A stretch of 7,364 nucleotides of DNA from Candidatus Komeilibacteria bacterium (GCA_024654345.1 JANLIN010000072.1:1-7364), one strand, 5' to 3'. Counted from the stretch's first letter, positions 1 to 5,293 are shown. The notes: a model not told the origin generated them from the sequence alone. A program made the numbers and translations.

Positions 1-64
1 CTACCAGTATTATGAGCATATGCCTTTGTGGTGATGAAGCGACCCATCATTATTTGTGATAAAT

Positions 65-88
65 AAAAGCTTTCCTCGCGGCGCTTTT
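65..88 (+). terminator. Weak terminator-like hairpin before the first gene
   Basis: AAAAGC (65-70) can pair with GCTTTT (83-88) around a 12-base loop, giving a 6 bp stem whose right arm ends in four T. It is weak for a Rho-independent terminator. In frame 3 the window opens with 18 sense codons followed by TGA at 57-59, so the hairpin could close an upstream gene whose tail lies at 3-59. That tail is too short to identify. Confidence 0.3.
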
Positions 89-154
89 CCAGTTGCTACA
101 TTATCTTAATTTAATCCTCGTGCTATCTTTTTAAAAACTACACATTCAAAAACC

Positions 155-832
155 ATGCAAACTCCGGCCGAAATATATCTAATTAAAAAAGTCGCGCAAA
201 TACTCAGAGAGAGGGCTGATTTAGCCAGGCTAAAGATATTGAATGTCGGTGCGGGGGATAGTGCTATCATCGAAGATGGCATTCTCAACCTTCTGGGTGA
301 TAGGTTTATTAGTGATCGCGTGGATGTCGTCAATTGCTCAATAAAGCACCCGAATGTTGGTCGATGCTTTATTGCCTCAGCGGAATCAATGTCGGAAATA
401 AAATCAGATGAATATGATCTTGCTTTTGCAAATTATGTCTTAGAACATGTAGCCGATTTGGGTATGGCCGCCAAGGAAATTCATCGGATCTTGAAAACCT
501 CGGGATATTTCATTACTTCATTGCCAAATACGGCCGCGCCAGAATTTATTTTATCCAGATATACGTCCACAAAATTTCATCAGCTTATCAGAGGCAAAGG
601 TGAGGGAAGTCACGCACATGCCACTCATTATGCATATAAAAGCGTTGGCGAGTTTGTCGCAATTTTTGAAAATTTTTTTACTACCATTGATATTAGATAC
701 TGGCCGAATACCTTTGGGTATCTATATAAATTCCCGGTCGTCCGTATTTTCAGCAGAGTATACGACAGGGTGGTGCGTTACCTCAATATCAAGATGCTGA
801 TGGGTAATGTATGTATCGTTTTTAGAAAATAA
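155..832 (+). CDS. Class I SAM-dependent methyltransferase (Methyltransf_11 type)
   Basis: A 225-residue cytosolic protein with the Rossmann-like methyltransferase core. Motif I, the SAM-binding glycine loop, is ILNVGAGDS at residues 28-36. The acidic strand and following helix are YDLAFANYVLEHV (87-99), and LKTSGYFITSLPN (113-125) is the strand after motif III. The C-terminal third (about 150-225) is aromatic and basic and probably forms the acceptor-binding part. It is related to methyltransferases acting on sugars, lipids or quinones, but the substrate cannot be read from sequence. The ATG at 155 leaves a normal short lead before motif I and has no Shine-Dalgarno. A possible extended -10 (TGCTATCTT, 121-129) lies upstream with a poor -35. 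It starts a plus-strand run, and the next gene begins 9 bases after its stop. Family confidence is high; substrate unknown. Confidence 0.88.
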   Translation: MQTPAEIYLIKKVAQILRERADLARLKILNVGAGDSAIIEDGILNLLGDRFISDRVDVVNCSIKHPNVGRCFIASAESMSEIKSDEYDLAFANYVLEHVADLGMAAKEIHRILKTSGYFITSLPNTAAPEFILSRYTSTKFHQLIRGKGEGSHAHATHYAYKSVGEFVAIFENFFTTIDIRYWPNTFGYLYKFPVVRIFSRVYDRVVRYLNIKMLMGNVCIVFRK

Positions 833-841
833 GATAACCGC

Positions 842-1438
842 ATGACTAAAAGAATAACAATTTTTGGTGATAGTATTGCCTGGGGGAAGGCGGATGTTGA
901 AAGTGGGGGATGGGTTAATCGCCTTCGCCACTATGTTGAGACTGCTCATGTCGGTACCAGTGTTTATAACTTAGGAGTTTCGGGAGATACCACGGTTGAG
1001 TTGTTAAAAAGATTTACTCCCGAATGCGCCGCTCGTAATAATAAAACTCAGATCATTATTTTTGCTGTCGGTATTAATGATTCATGTTTTATTAATACTG
1101 AAAGTAATCCGTTGGTTTCTATAGATAACTTTCAAAGTAATTTGCGTCAGTTAGCAGTGGAGGCTAAACTATTTTCCAGTTCAATCGCTTTTATCGGTCC
1201 GACGATGGTAGATGAAGACAAGATGCCTTTTAATGCAAAATACTACACAAATGACAGTGTTGAAAAGTACAATGAGGCGTTAGAAAATGTTTGCGCCAAT
1301 ATAGAAGTTCCTTTCCTGAACATGTTGGATGTGCTGAGTCTAAGAGATTTGCCCGATGGTTTACACCCTGACTCCAGCGGCCATGAAAAGATGTTTCATA
1401 AAATAAAAGACTTTTTGTTGGTTAACGGTATTGTGTAG
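842..1438 (+). CDS. SGNH/GDSL-family hydrolase (esterase/lipase-like)
   Basis: A 198-residue protein with the SGNH blocks in order. Block I is FGDS (8-11), with nucleophile Ser11. Block II is NLGVSGDT (43-50), with Gly48 as the likely oxyanion residue. Block III is GIND (77-80), with Asn79. Block V is DGLH (172-175), supplying Asp172 and His175 of the triad. All catalytic residues are present, so it should be active on an ester, thioester or acetyl-carbohydrate. There is no signal peptide or membrane segment, so it is predicted to be cytoplasmic. The length fits the TesA/acetylhydrolase size class. The ATG lies 9 bases after the methyltransferase stop and lacks a clear Shine-Dalgarno. Co-transcription with the methyltransferase suggests, but does not prove, shared work on a lipid or glycan. 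Confidence 0.9.
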   Translation: MTKRITIFGDSIAWGKADVESGGWVNRLRHYVETAHVGTSVYNLGVSGDTTVELLKRFTPECAARNNKTQIIIFAVGINDSCFINTESNPLVSIDNFQSNLRQLAVEAKLFSSSIAFIGPTMVDEDKMPFNAKYYTNDSVEKYNEALENVCANIEVPFLNMLDVLSLRDLPDGLHPDSSGHEKMFHKIKDFLLVNGIV

Positions 1439-1492
1439 CTGTTAGTATTTATAAATAGGCGTTTTACACATTATAATTTTATAAAGCCAGAC

Positions 1493-1935
1493 ATGAAAAC
1501 TGATTTAGTAGTGGCCGGTTATATTTTTCATCAAAATAAGGTATTATTAGTCCATCACACCAAGCTTGGCTTATGGCTACCGGTGGGTGGTCATATTGAT
1601 GCGAATGAAACACCTGTCAAGCTTTGCGACGCGAGATTGGTGAAGAAATTGGGATAGACATTGAGATATTGAATCAAGCCGATCTACCGCTGGATGGTAA
1701 TGTTAAAAAAAACCTAGCCACACCTTTTTATGTCAATGTGCATGTGGTGGGTGATCATGATCATTGTGCTTTGTTTTATATTTGTCGGGCCGTCAATCCG
1801 GATGAATTGAAGATAAACAGGGAGCAAACAAACTGGAGATGGTTTAAAAAGGATGAACTAAATAAAGATTACGTGCCCGCTGATGTGAAAAACCAAGCTT
1901 TAAAGGCCTTTGAATTATATAATGAAAGATTATGA
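1493..1935 (+). pseudogene. Nudix hydrolase interrupted by a single-base frameshift
   Basis: The reading frame from ATG 1493 gives a normal Nudix N-terminus (VVAGYIFHQNKVLLVHHTK, then LWLPVGGHIDANETPVK) and stops soon after at TAG. The rest, LRREIGEEIGIDIE onward, is open in the -1 frame to TGA at 1933-1935. One extra base near 1619-1624 (AAGCT to AAGGCT) would restore a 147-residue protein with a perfect Nudix box, G33-x5-E39-x7-R47-E48-x2-E51-E52-x-G54. The break lies inside the catalytic box. No canonical slippery heptamer is visible, so programmed frameshifting is unlikely; a recent mutation or a sequencing error fits better. The stop still overlaps the next start in an ATGA, as in an intact operon. 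Intact relatives hydrolyse nucleoside diphosphates linked to another moiety; the substrate here is unknown. Confidence 0.85.
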
Positions 1936-2423
1936 ACCACCCGGAATTAATTGTTAAAGCAAGGAAGGTAATAAGTGATATTTTGTATATTACAATTGCT
2001 ACTTGTGACAGAAGTGGACAGCCCTGGAATTCTCCAGTCTATTCCGCTTTCGATAATGAATACAATTTTTACTGGGCTTCGTGGAAAGAAAATCAGCACT
2101 CCAAAAATATCGCAGATAATGAAAGGGTATTTGTTGTAATTTATGATTCTACGGTTCCTGAGGGGACGGGATCGGGGGTGTATATGCGGGGCATAGCTCG
2201 TCAATTAGAAGTTAAAGATTTAATCGAAATTATAAAATCACTCAAACTTCTTTATTCAAGAAAGAGTAAGAAAACAAGAAAACCAGAAGAATTTCTAGGG
2301 TTTTTACCGAGAAGAATTTACAAGTTTATACCTGAACAAGTCTGGATTAATTCGGAGGGCGATATAAAGGGTAATTTTATTGATGCGCGGATTGACATTA
2401 CAGCAGATATTTTAAAAAAATAA
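1932..2423 (+). CDS. Pyridoxamine 5'-phosphate oxidase-like FMN-binding split-barrel protein
   Basis: A 163-residue protein resembling the PPOX/flavin split-barrel superfamily. The first barrel strands are LYITIATCDRSGQPWNSPV (18-36), the usual 'cold facts, permissive environment' opening of the fold. FYWASWKENQHSKNI (46-60) matches the segment that contacts the flavin phosphate. VYMRGIAR (83-90) and the C-terminal VWINSEGDIKG (137-147) complete the barrel. Such proteins bind FMN or F420 as dimers and often act as oxidoreductases on small molecules; the name does not establish a vitamin B6 role. The start overlaps the stop of the broken Nudix gene (ATGA, 1932-1935), indicating translational coupling. 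A basic helical insert (about 105-120, SRKSKKTRK) is unusual. Base composition is AT-rich, like its neighbours. Confidence 0.8.
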   Translation: MNHPELIVKARKVISDILYITIATCDRSGQPWNSPVYSAFDNEYNFYWASWKENQHSKNIADNERVFVVIYDSTVPEGTGSGVYMRGIARQLEVKDLIEIIKSLKLLYSRKSKKTRKPEEFLGFLPRRIYKFIPEQVWINSEGDIKGNFIDARIDITADILKK

Positions 2424-2443
2424 ATCAGCTAGTTAATATTATT

Positions 2444-2776
2444 ATGCCAAATTTCGAAAAACCAAAAGGCCTTCGGGAAGAGATTGAGGAGCTGATCAAA
2501 GTTGCACCGTCGGAGATTGAACGGGAATTTACCACGACCGATAATTCCTGGATGGAATGTTATGAAAGTGTATTATTTCTTTTGGAGGTATATTTTAAAG
2601 TGGGTAAGAGGGCCAAGCTAGAATTGGGTGAAGAAAAATATGAGATGATTCTTGATCGATTGACAAATCTGCGAAACCGATTCAGTAAACTCAAAGCAGA
2701 CTACCCCATCCGTAGTAAGATACCGCCGGTAACGGTGAGAGAGGGATTGATAGGTGATCTTGATTTGTTGAAATAA
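2444..2776 (+). CDS. Hypothetical helical protein, 110 residues
   Basis: I do not recognise this family. The protein is short, charged and apparently mostly helical. Residues 9-28 (GLREEIEELIKVAPSEIERE) look like an amphipathic helix, residues 35-65 a second helical stretch with one Trp and one Cys, and 66-85 (MILDRLTNLRNRFSKLKADY) a third, coiled-coil-like helix. There is no signal peptide, membrane segment or metal motif. The ATG follows the PPOX stop by 20 bases, in the same direction, and the gene is the last of the run before the hairpin at 2780-2804. Composition and codon use look like those of the preceding genes, which supports a real coding region. It could be a small partner or regulator of an upstream enzyme, but nothing in the sequence shows this. 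Confidence 0.65.
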   Translation: MPNFEKPKGLREEIEELIKVAPSEIEREFTTTDNSWMECYESVLFLLEVYFKVGKRAKLELGEEKYEMILDRLTNLRNRFSKLKADYPIRSKIPPVTVREGLIGDLDLLK

Positions 2777-2804
2777 AAAAGAGGCCCTGTTTAATAGAGC
2801 CTCT
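2775..2804. terminator. Hairpin terminator after the first gene run
   Basis: AGAGGC (2780-2785) pairs with GCCTCT (2799-2804) around a 13-base loop, four bases after the stop of the 110-residue protein. On the plus strand the stem is followed only by GTTTC, so plus-strand termination would be weak. On the minus strand it is followed by six T (2775-2780), the stronger orientation. It may serve both directions, although no minus-strand gene lies immediately to the right. Confidence 0.55.
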
Positions 2805-3143
2805 GTTTCAAAACACATAATTCTGTTTAGCTCACGATGCCCGTCGGCACCTAGTTCTTTGGATCGTTAATACGAAGATCCTCAATAATGGATTTTTTTA
2901 CTCCGTTGATCATCTGCGCTGATCATAATTGCGTCCAACAACCCGAGGTTAGGCAATGCGCGCAGGCTTCTACACCCACCCGTTTAGAGCTGTTCCCCGA
3001 ACCAATATAACGATGTATTTGGATCTACGCCTGTGGCTTAAGTAGGGAATCTCGATTTGATTTATTCAGAATTATATGTAAAGTTCTTATATTATAATAT
3101 CTTACAACGTTGAATTTCGCCTGTCAATATTTAATTTTGGAGT
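2805..3143. other. Gene-free region with a GC-rich, structured-looking core
   Basis: No convincing protein gene fills these 339 bases. The middle (about 2930-3050) is clearly richer in G+C than ordinary spacer here and contains several hairpins: TGCC/GGCA (2838-2849), GGATC/GATCC (2861-2881) and two TGATCA boxes around 2916-2935. A wobble-rich pairing of 2826-2835 with 3033-3042 (9 of 10 positions) could close all of this into an RNA of about 215 bases. A -10-like CATAAT (2816-2821) would start a transcript near that point. A 40-codon plus-strand ORF (2888-3010) and a 20-codon minus-strand ORF also lie here, neither with a ribosome site or recognisable product. It could be an unrecognised structured RNA, a decayed gene, or chance. 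Confidence 0.4.
3088..3098 (+). promoter_or_regulatory. Putative promoter -10 of the second Nudix gene
   Basis: A consensus TATAAT (3093-3098) sits in a perfect 12-base palindrome, ATATTATAATAT (3089-3100), about 45 bases before the Nudix start. No good -35 lies 17 bases upstream of it. The overlapping TATATT (3088-3093) has a partial -35, TTCAGA (3065-3070), at 17 bases. The symmetry could also serve a dimeric regulator, but AT-rich palindromes this short arise easily by chance. Confidence 0.35.
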
Positions 3144-3581
3144 ATGGTAGATAAACAATTTGTGGCTACAAAGGCCTTTATTATGTACGAAAATAAAGTA
3201 CTGATCGTGAAAGAATCAGTACAGTATCAAGACGGAACCAACGCCGGTCTGTTTGACGTCGTGGGCGGGCGGATTGAGCCTGGGCAGGCTTTTGCGGAGA
3301 GTCTCTTGAGAGAGATTGAGGAAGAGACCGGTCTGCGGGTTAAAATCGGGCGGCCATTTTATGTCGGTGAGTGGCGCCCACAGGTCAGAGGAGAGGAGTG
3401 GCAGATCATCGGCACTTTCTTTGAATGCGTTGCCGAATCAGACAGTGTTCAGCTCAGTGCTGATCACTCAGAGTATCGGTGGATTGATCCGGCCGACTAC
3501 CATCAATACGAATTGATAGCCAACCTTCAGCCGGTGTTTGAAAGCTATCTGGAATTAAAGCGGACAGAAGTAATCAAGTAA
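3144..3581 (+). CDS. Nudix hydrolase
   Basis: A 145-residue single-domain Nudix protein. The box runs from Gly42 (GRIEPGQAF) to LLREIEEETGL (54-64), with Arg56, Glu57, Glu60, Glu61 and Gly63 in place for metal binding and catalysis. The first conserved Glu of the pattern is Gln48 (GRIEPGQ); this variant exists in otherwise normal Nudix proteins. Substrate would be an NDP-X compound such as a damaged or surplus nucleotide, not predictable here. The start at ATG 3144 gives the usual first strand (VATKAFIMYENKVLIVKES). A GGAG at 3139-3142 ends one base before the ATG, too close for a normal Shine-Dalgarno. The gene stands alone and ends in a good terminator. By hand count, bases 3241-3300 are 65% G+C against 37% for 2041-2100 in the PPOX gene, so it may have a different origin. 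Confidence 0.92.
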   Translation: MVDKQFVATKAFIMYENKVLIVKESVQYQDGTNAGLFDVVGGRIEPGQAFAESLLREIEEETGLRVKIGRPFYVGEWRPQVRGEEWQIIGTFFECVAESDSVQLSADHSEYRWIDPADYHQYELIANLQPVFESYLELKRTEVIK

Positions 3582-3598
3582 ATATTTTTGGAAACAAA

Positions 3599-3625
3599 AA
3601 AGCAAGCTGTAAGGGCTTGTTTTCT
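3599..3625 (+). terminator. Rho-independent terminator of the second Nudix gene
   Basis: CAAGC (3603-3607) pairs with GCTTG (3615-3619). The stem extends through a G-U pair and three A-T pairs to 3599 and 3623, and the right arm runs into TTTTCT (3620-3625). It lies about 20 bases after the Nudix stop. The A run on the left means it could also work in the other direction. Confidence 0.7.
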
Positions 3626-3666
3626 GATAGGTAGCTTAGCATTAGTCACGAAGTTTTCCGCGGCGA

Positions 3667-3833
3667 GTCAAGTCAGACTTGACGAGTCACTTCTGATGTG
3701 GCCTGTAAATGTAGTCCTCCTACGCTCGCCAGAGCGAGCTACGGGAGGACACCATCTTCTGTTCGCTGACGCTCACACGGATGGCTTGCCATCCGTAGCT
3801 GCGTCAAGTCTGACTTGGCGAGCGAAGGATGGT
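3667..3833. repeat. Palindrome field downstream of tRNA-Arg
   Basis: Four strong palindromes are packed here. (a) GTCAAGTC-A-GACTTGAC, 3667-3683. (b) A two-part hairpin, 3714-3750, with outer arms GTCCTCC/GGAGGAC and inner arms GCTCGC/GCGAGC. (c) ACGGATGG-CTTG-CCATCCGT, 3777-3796. (d) A near copy of (a), GTCAAGTC-T-GACTTGGC, 3803-3819. Palindromes (c) and (d) are enclosed by longer-range arms: ACCATC (3751-3756) pairs with GATGGT (3828-3833) and TTCGCT (3762-3767) with AGCGAA (3821-3826). The right outer arm includes the encoded CCA of tRNA-Arg. Read on the minus strand, this is the tRNA trailer and may help 3' processing or termination. No transposase is present. Confidence 0.75.
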
Positions 3834-3904
3834 GCCCTCGCCAGGAATCGAACCTGGATCACGGGAACCGCAATCCCGCATTCTATCCTTTGAACTACAA
3901 GGGC
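3830..3904 (-). tRNA. tRNA-Arg (anticodon GCG)
   Basis: On the minus strand this folds as a full class I tRNA of 72 bases plus encoded CCA. The acceptor stem is GCCCTTG with CGAGGGC, discriminator A. The D arm is GTTC/GAAT with a GG-containing loop and A20. The anticodon arm is CGGGA-TTGCGGT-TCCCG, and the T arm CCAGG-TTCGAAT-CCTGG. The anticodon is GCG, reading CGC. G36-G37 gives the TrmD methylation context expected of a CNN-reading tRNA, and A20 with C35 are known arginine identity elements, so the Arg call is firm. Bacteria normally carry tRNA-Arg(ACG), edited to ICG by TadA; an encoded GCG is the archaeal-style solution. It follows the terminator of the minus-strand membrane gene, and no strong promoter of its own is visible. 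Confidence 0.96.
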
Positions 3905-3914
3905 AATAGATTCT

Positions 3915-3950
3915 AAAAAAATAACTTCCTATTTAGAACAATAAGAAGTT
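3915..3950 (-). terminator. Rho-independent terminator of the membrane-protein gene
   Basis: On the minus strand AACTTC (from 3950 to 3945) pairs with GAAGTT (from 3928 to 3923) and is followed by A and seven bases that are nearly all T (3921-3915). It lies 29 bases after the stop of the membrane protein and 10 bases before tRNA-Arg, so it should separate the two. Confidence 0.65.
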
Positions 3951-3978
3951 TAGGGAAAAAACAAGGTTTTGTCAATAA

Positions 3979-4488
3979 TTACAGTTTGAACATTCGTCCC
4001 AGAGACTCAGAGAGAGGCTCTTCTTCCTTTTCCAAATCCTCCTCAATATACTGTTTGAGCAGAGTCCTGATCTCATTCGGATTTTGGTCATCAAGCTCAA
4101 TATTGAGTCTGGGCTTGAGGACGGAATGAAACTCCAAAAATAACTTCTTTATTTCCTCCGGATTGTAGATTATATAAAAACTTTTGATCTCGGTATAATC
4201 GTGGAATTTTTGTCCGGCAATAATACCTTTGGTGGTCAAATGCAAATCTATCAGCGCCGGTCGCTGTCGGTCCATGAGAAATATTGTTACGCCGGCTATT
4301 ACTATGATTAGACCAAATAGTACGTTCGCCGAGAAAAAGGAGTATACTAAGAGTAATGCGGCCACAATGCCGGCAATGATATACCAGAGTCGTCCGCGAT
4401 CATATTGCTCATATTCAGGTATGGCCCAGGCAATCAGTGTCTGTCCGACGTATTTTCCATCGATATAATTGTTTCTATTTTCCTCCAT
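3979..4488 (-). CDS. Two-helix membrane protein with cytoplasmic C-terminal domain (conserved in Patescibacteria)
   Basis: A 169-residue protein. Two adjacent hydrophobic helices, LWYIIAGIVAALLLVYSFF (34-52) and VLFGLIIVIAGVTIFLM (56-72), form a hairpin in the membrane. They are followed by a soluble domain (about 80-150) starting LTTKGIIAGQKFHDYTEIKS, and an acidic tail (EEDLEKEEEPLSESLG). The layout resembles bacterial PH-like domain proteins. From memory I associate this pattern, including 'DQNPNEIR' and 'EEEPLSE', with a conserved Patescibacteria family of unknown function. An upstream in-frame ATG at 4527 would add 13 residues, but it lies inside the promoter; the ATG at 4488 gives a family-like start (MEENRNNY) and fits the predicted +1. 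The gene is alone on the minus strand and has its own promoter and terminator. Confidence 0.82.
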   Translation of the reverse strand: MEENRNNYIDGKYVGQTLIAWAIPEYEQYDRGRLWYIIAGIVAALLLVYSFFSANVLFGLIIVIAGVTIFLMDRQRPALIDLHLTTKGIIAGQKFHDYTEIKSFYIIYNPEEIKKLFLEFHSVLKPRLNIELDDQNPNEIRTLLKQYIEEDLEKEEEPLSESLGRMFKL

Positions 4489-4498
4489 AGATGCTTGA

Positions 4499-4527
4499 AT
4501 TATAGTATTATACAACCAGATTGACAA
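4499..4527 (-). promoter_or_regulatory. Near-consensus promoter giving an almost leaderless mRNA
   Basis: On the minus strand a -35 TTGTCA (4527-4522) is followed after exactly 17 bases by a consensus -10 TATAAT (4504-4499). Transcription should start near 4492, only about four bases before the ATG at 4488, and no Shine-Dalgarno could fit. A second TATAAT (4512-4507) overlaps the spacer but has no well-placed -35. This promoter decides the start codon, because the longer frame from 4527 would have to be transcribed from further upstream. Confidence 0.7.
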
Positions 4528-4610
4528 TAGCAGACAATCATATTATACTTTCCAAAGCTTTTTGCCAATTCTGATCATTTGCATAGAGCACAGACGAGAT
4601 ATTAATTAAA

Positions 4611-4656
4611 ATGTTTATCACTTGGGCCCGCCGCAGGCGGGTTAAGTGATAAACAT
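4611..4656. repeat. Palindrome, copy 1 of the CTTGGG...TTAAG element
   Basis: Perfect 13-base outer arms ATGTTTATCACTT (4611-4623) and AAGTGATAAACAT (4644-4656) enclose a second GC stem, CCCGCC (4627-4632) with GGCGGG (4636-4641). The 26-base core (4621-4646) occurs again at 5400-5425 with one change. It lies 77 bases before tRNA-Ser(GCU), between divergent transcription units. The outer arms are not shared with the second copy although both are self-complementary. Confidence 0.85.
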
Positions 4657-4662
4657 AGAGGA

Positions 4663-4728
4663 GTACTGCGTTGAGCAGTGGAATCACCCAGACTTGTTCT
4701 GGGGGATGGAACAGCGCAGACGCAGTAC
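4663..4728. repeat. Long hairpin immediately before tRNA-Ser(GCU)
   Basis: GTACTGCGT (4663-4671) and ACGCAGTAC (4720-4728) form a perfect 9 bp outer stem. Inside, ATCACCCAGA (4683-4692) pairs with TCTGGGGGAT (4698-4707), nine of ten positions, around CTTGT. The hairpin ends five bases before the mature tRNA 5' end, so it would be the 5' leader of the tRNA precursor. The 'AGACTTG-TCTGG' type of core resembles dispersed hairpin repeats seen in many bacterial genomes. Confidence 0.75.
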
Positions 4729-4733
4729 GACGT

Positions 4734-4827
4734 GGAGAGGTACCCAAGAGGCTGAAGGGGACGGTTTGCTAAACCGTTAGGTCGGCTTAAAACCGGCGCG
4801 AGGGTTCGAATCCCTCTCTCTCCGCCA
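4734..4827 (+). tRNA. tRNA-Ser (anticodon GCU)
   Basis: A class II tRNA of 94 bases including encoded CCA. The acceptor GGAGAGG pairs with TCTCTCC (one G-U) and the discriminator is G, as in tRNA-Ser. The anticodon arm is ACGGT-TTGCTAA-ACCGT, with anticodon GCU reading AGC/AGU. The long variable arm (GTCGGC...ACCGGC) is typical of Ser, and the T arm is GAGGG-TTCGAAT-CCCTC. It is preceded by two palindromes. Its discriminator and CCA form the left arm of the trailing hairpin (GCCACCC/GGGTGGC). Confidence 0.97.
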
Positions 4828-4878
4828 CCCTACGCTAAAGCTTCGGGTGGCAGGCCACCTGTAACTGAGCTTCGAAGA
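4811..4878. repeat. tRNA-Ser 3'-end repeat, copy A
   Basis: The last 17 bases of tRNA-Ser(GCU) are followed directly by a repeat unit beginning CCACCCTACGCTAAAGCTTC and ending in the palindrome CTTCGAAG. Within it GCCACCC (4824-4830) pairs with GGGTGGC (4845-4851), and GGTGG (4846-4850) could alternatively pair with CCACC (4855-4859). The unit 4825-4878 matches 5726-5779 at 51 of 54 positions. Copy A lies between tRNA-Ser(GCU) and ridA and supplies most of the ridA leader. Confidence 0.85.
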
Positions 4879-4918
4879 ACCGAGTACCGTGAGGAGGTCT
4901 TAGGTTACTTATAAAAAT

Positions 4919-5293
4919 ATGAGAAAAATTTATAGATCATCGCAGGAAACAGGTGCGCCGCTTTCAGGGGCTCATGAGTTTAATGGGCTTGTATATGTGT
5001 CAGGTCAAATTCATGTTAATACTTCCGGTGAATTGGTTGGAGATACTATCGAAGAGAAGCTTGAAGTTGTCATAGTTAATATAAAAAACATCTTAAACGA
5101 CGCAAATCTAGAACTGGACGATGTTATCAGTTTGCAAATTTATATGACTGATTTAAAACAACTCCCAGCTCTTAATAAAGCATATAGTACTTTTTTTAAA
5201 CACCCATTACCGACAAGGGCCGCCGTAGAAGTGAGTGCTTTACCACTGGGTGCAAGTTTAGAAATATGTGTCATTGCCGCCCGACAACAGTAG
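4919..5293 (+). CDS. ridA: RidA-family enamine/imine deaminase
   Basis: A 124-residue single-domain RidA (YjgF/YER057c/UK114) protein, the usual size. It speeds hydrolysis of reactive 2-aminoacrylate and related enamines formed by PLP enzymes, protecting them from damage; the family is trimeric and cytosolic. The signature is complete. It includes GLVYVSGQI (23-31), the PTRAAVEVSALP block (98-109) with substrate-carboxylate Arg100, and LEICVIA (114-120) with Glu115. The Cys two residues after the Arg in E. coli RidA is Ala102 here. The only in-frame start is ATG 4919; upstream is TAG at 4901. It has no proper Shine-Dalgarno: GGAGG at 4893-4897 is about 21 bases away. The gene sits alone between two tRNA-Ser genes, with copy A of the tRNA-end repeat as its leader, as if it were a single-gene insert. 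Confidence 0.93.
   Translation: MRKIYRSSQETGAPLSGAHEFNGLVYVSGQIHVNTSGELVGDTIEEKLEVVIVNIKNILNDANLELDDVISLQIYMTDLKQLPALNKAYSTFFKHPLPTRAAVEVSALPLGASLEICVIAARQQ

Noticed and set aside
1613..1630. Programmed -1 frameshifting in the first Nudix gene
   Set aside because: No X-XXY-YYZ slippery site or stimulatory hairpin is visible; a lost base explains the pattern more simply.
2888..3010. A 40-codon plus-strand small gene with three Cys
   Set aside because: It lacks a ribosome site and recognisable pattern, and lies in a GC-rich stretch where stops are rarer; kept only as a note in the region entry.
3588..3893. A 101-codon plus-strand ORF across the palindrome field and tRNA-Arg
   Set aside because: It runs through a terminator, four palindromes and the antisense of a clear tRNA; the protein has no family-like pattern.
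4538..4747. A minus-strand ORF upstream of the membrane protein
   Set aside because: It reads antisense through the start of tRNA-Ser(GCU) and two palindromes and has no ribosome site or recognisable domain.
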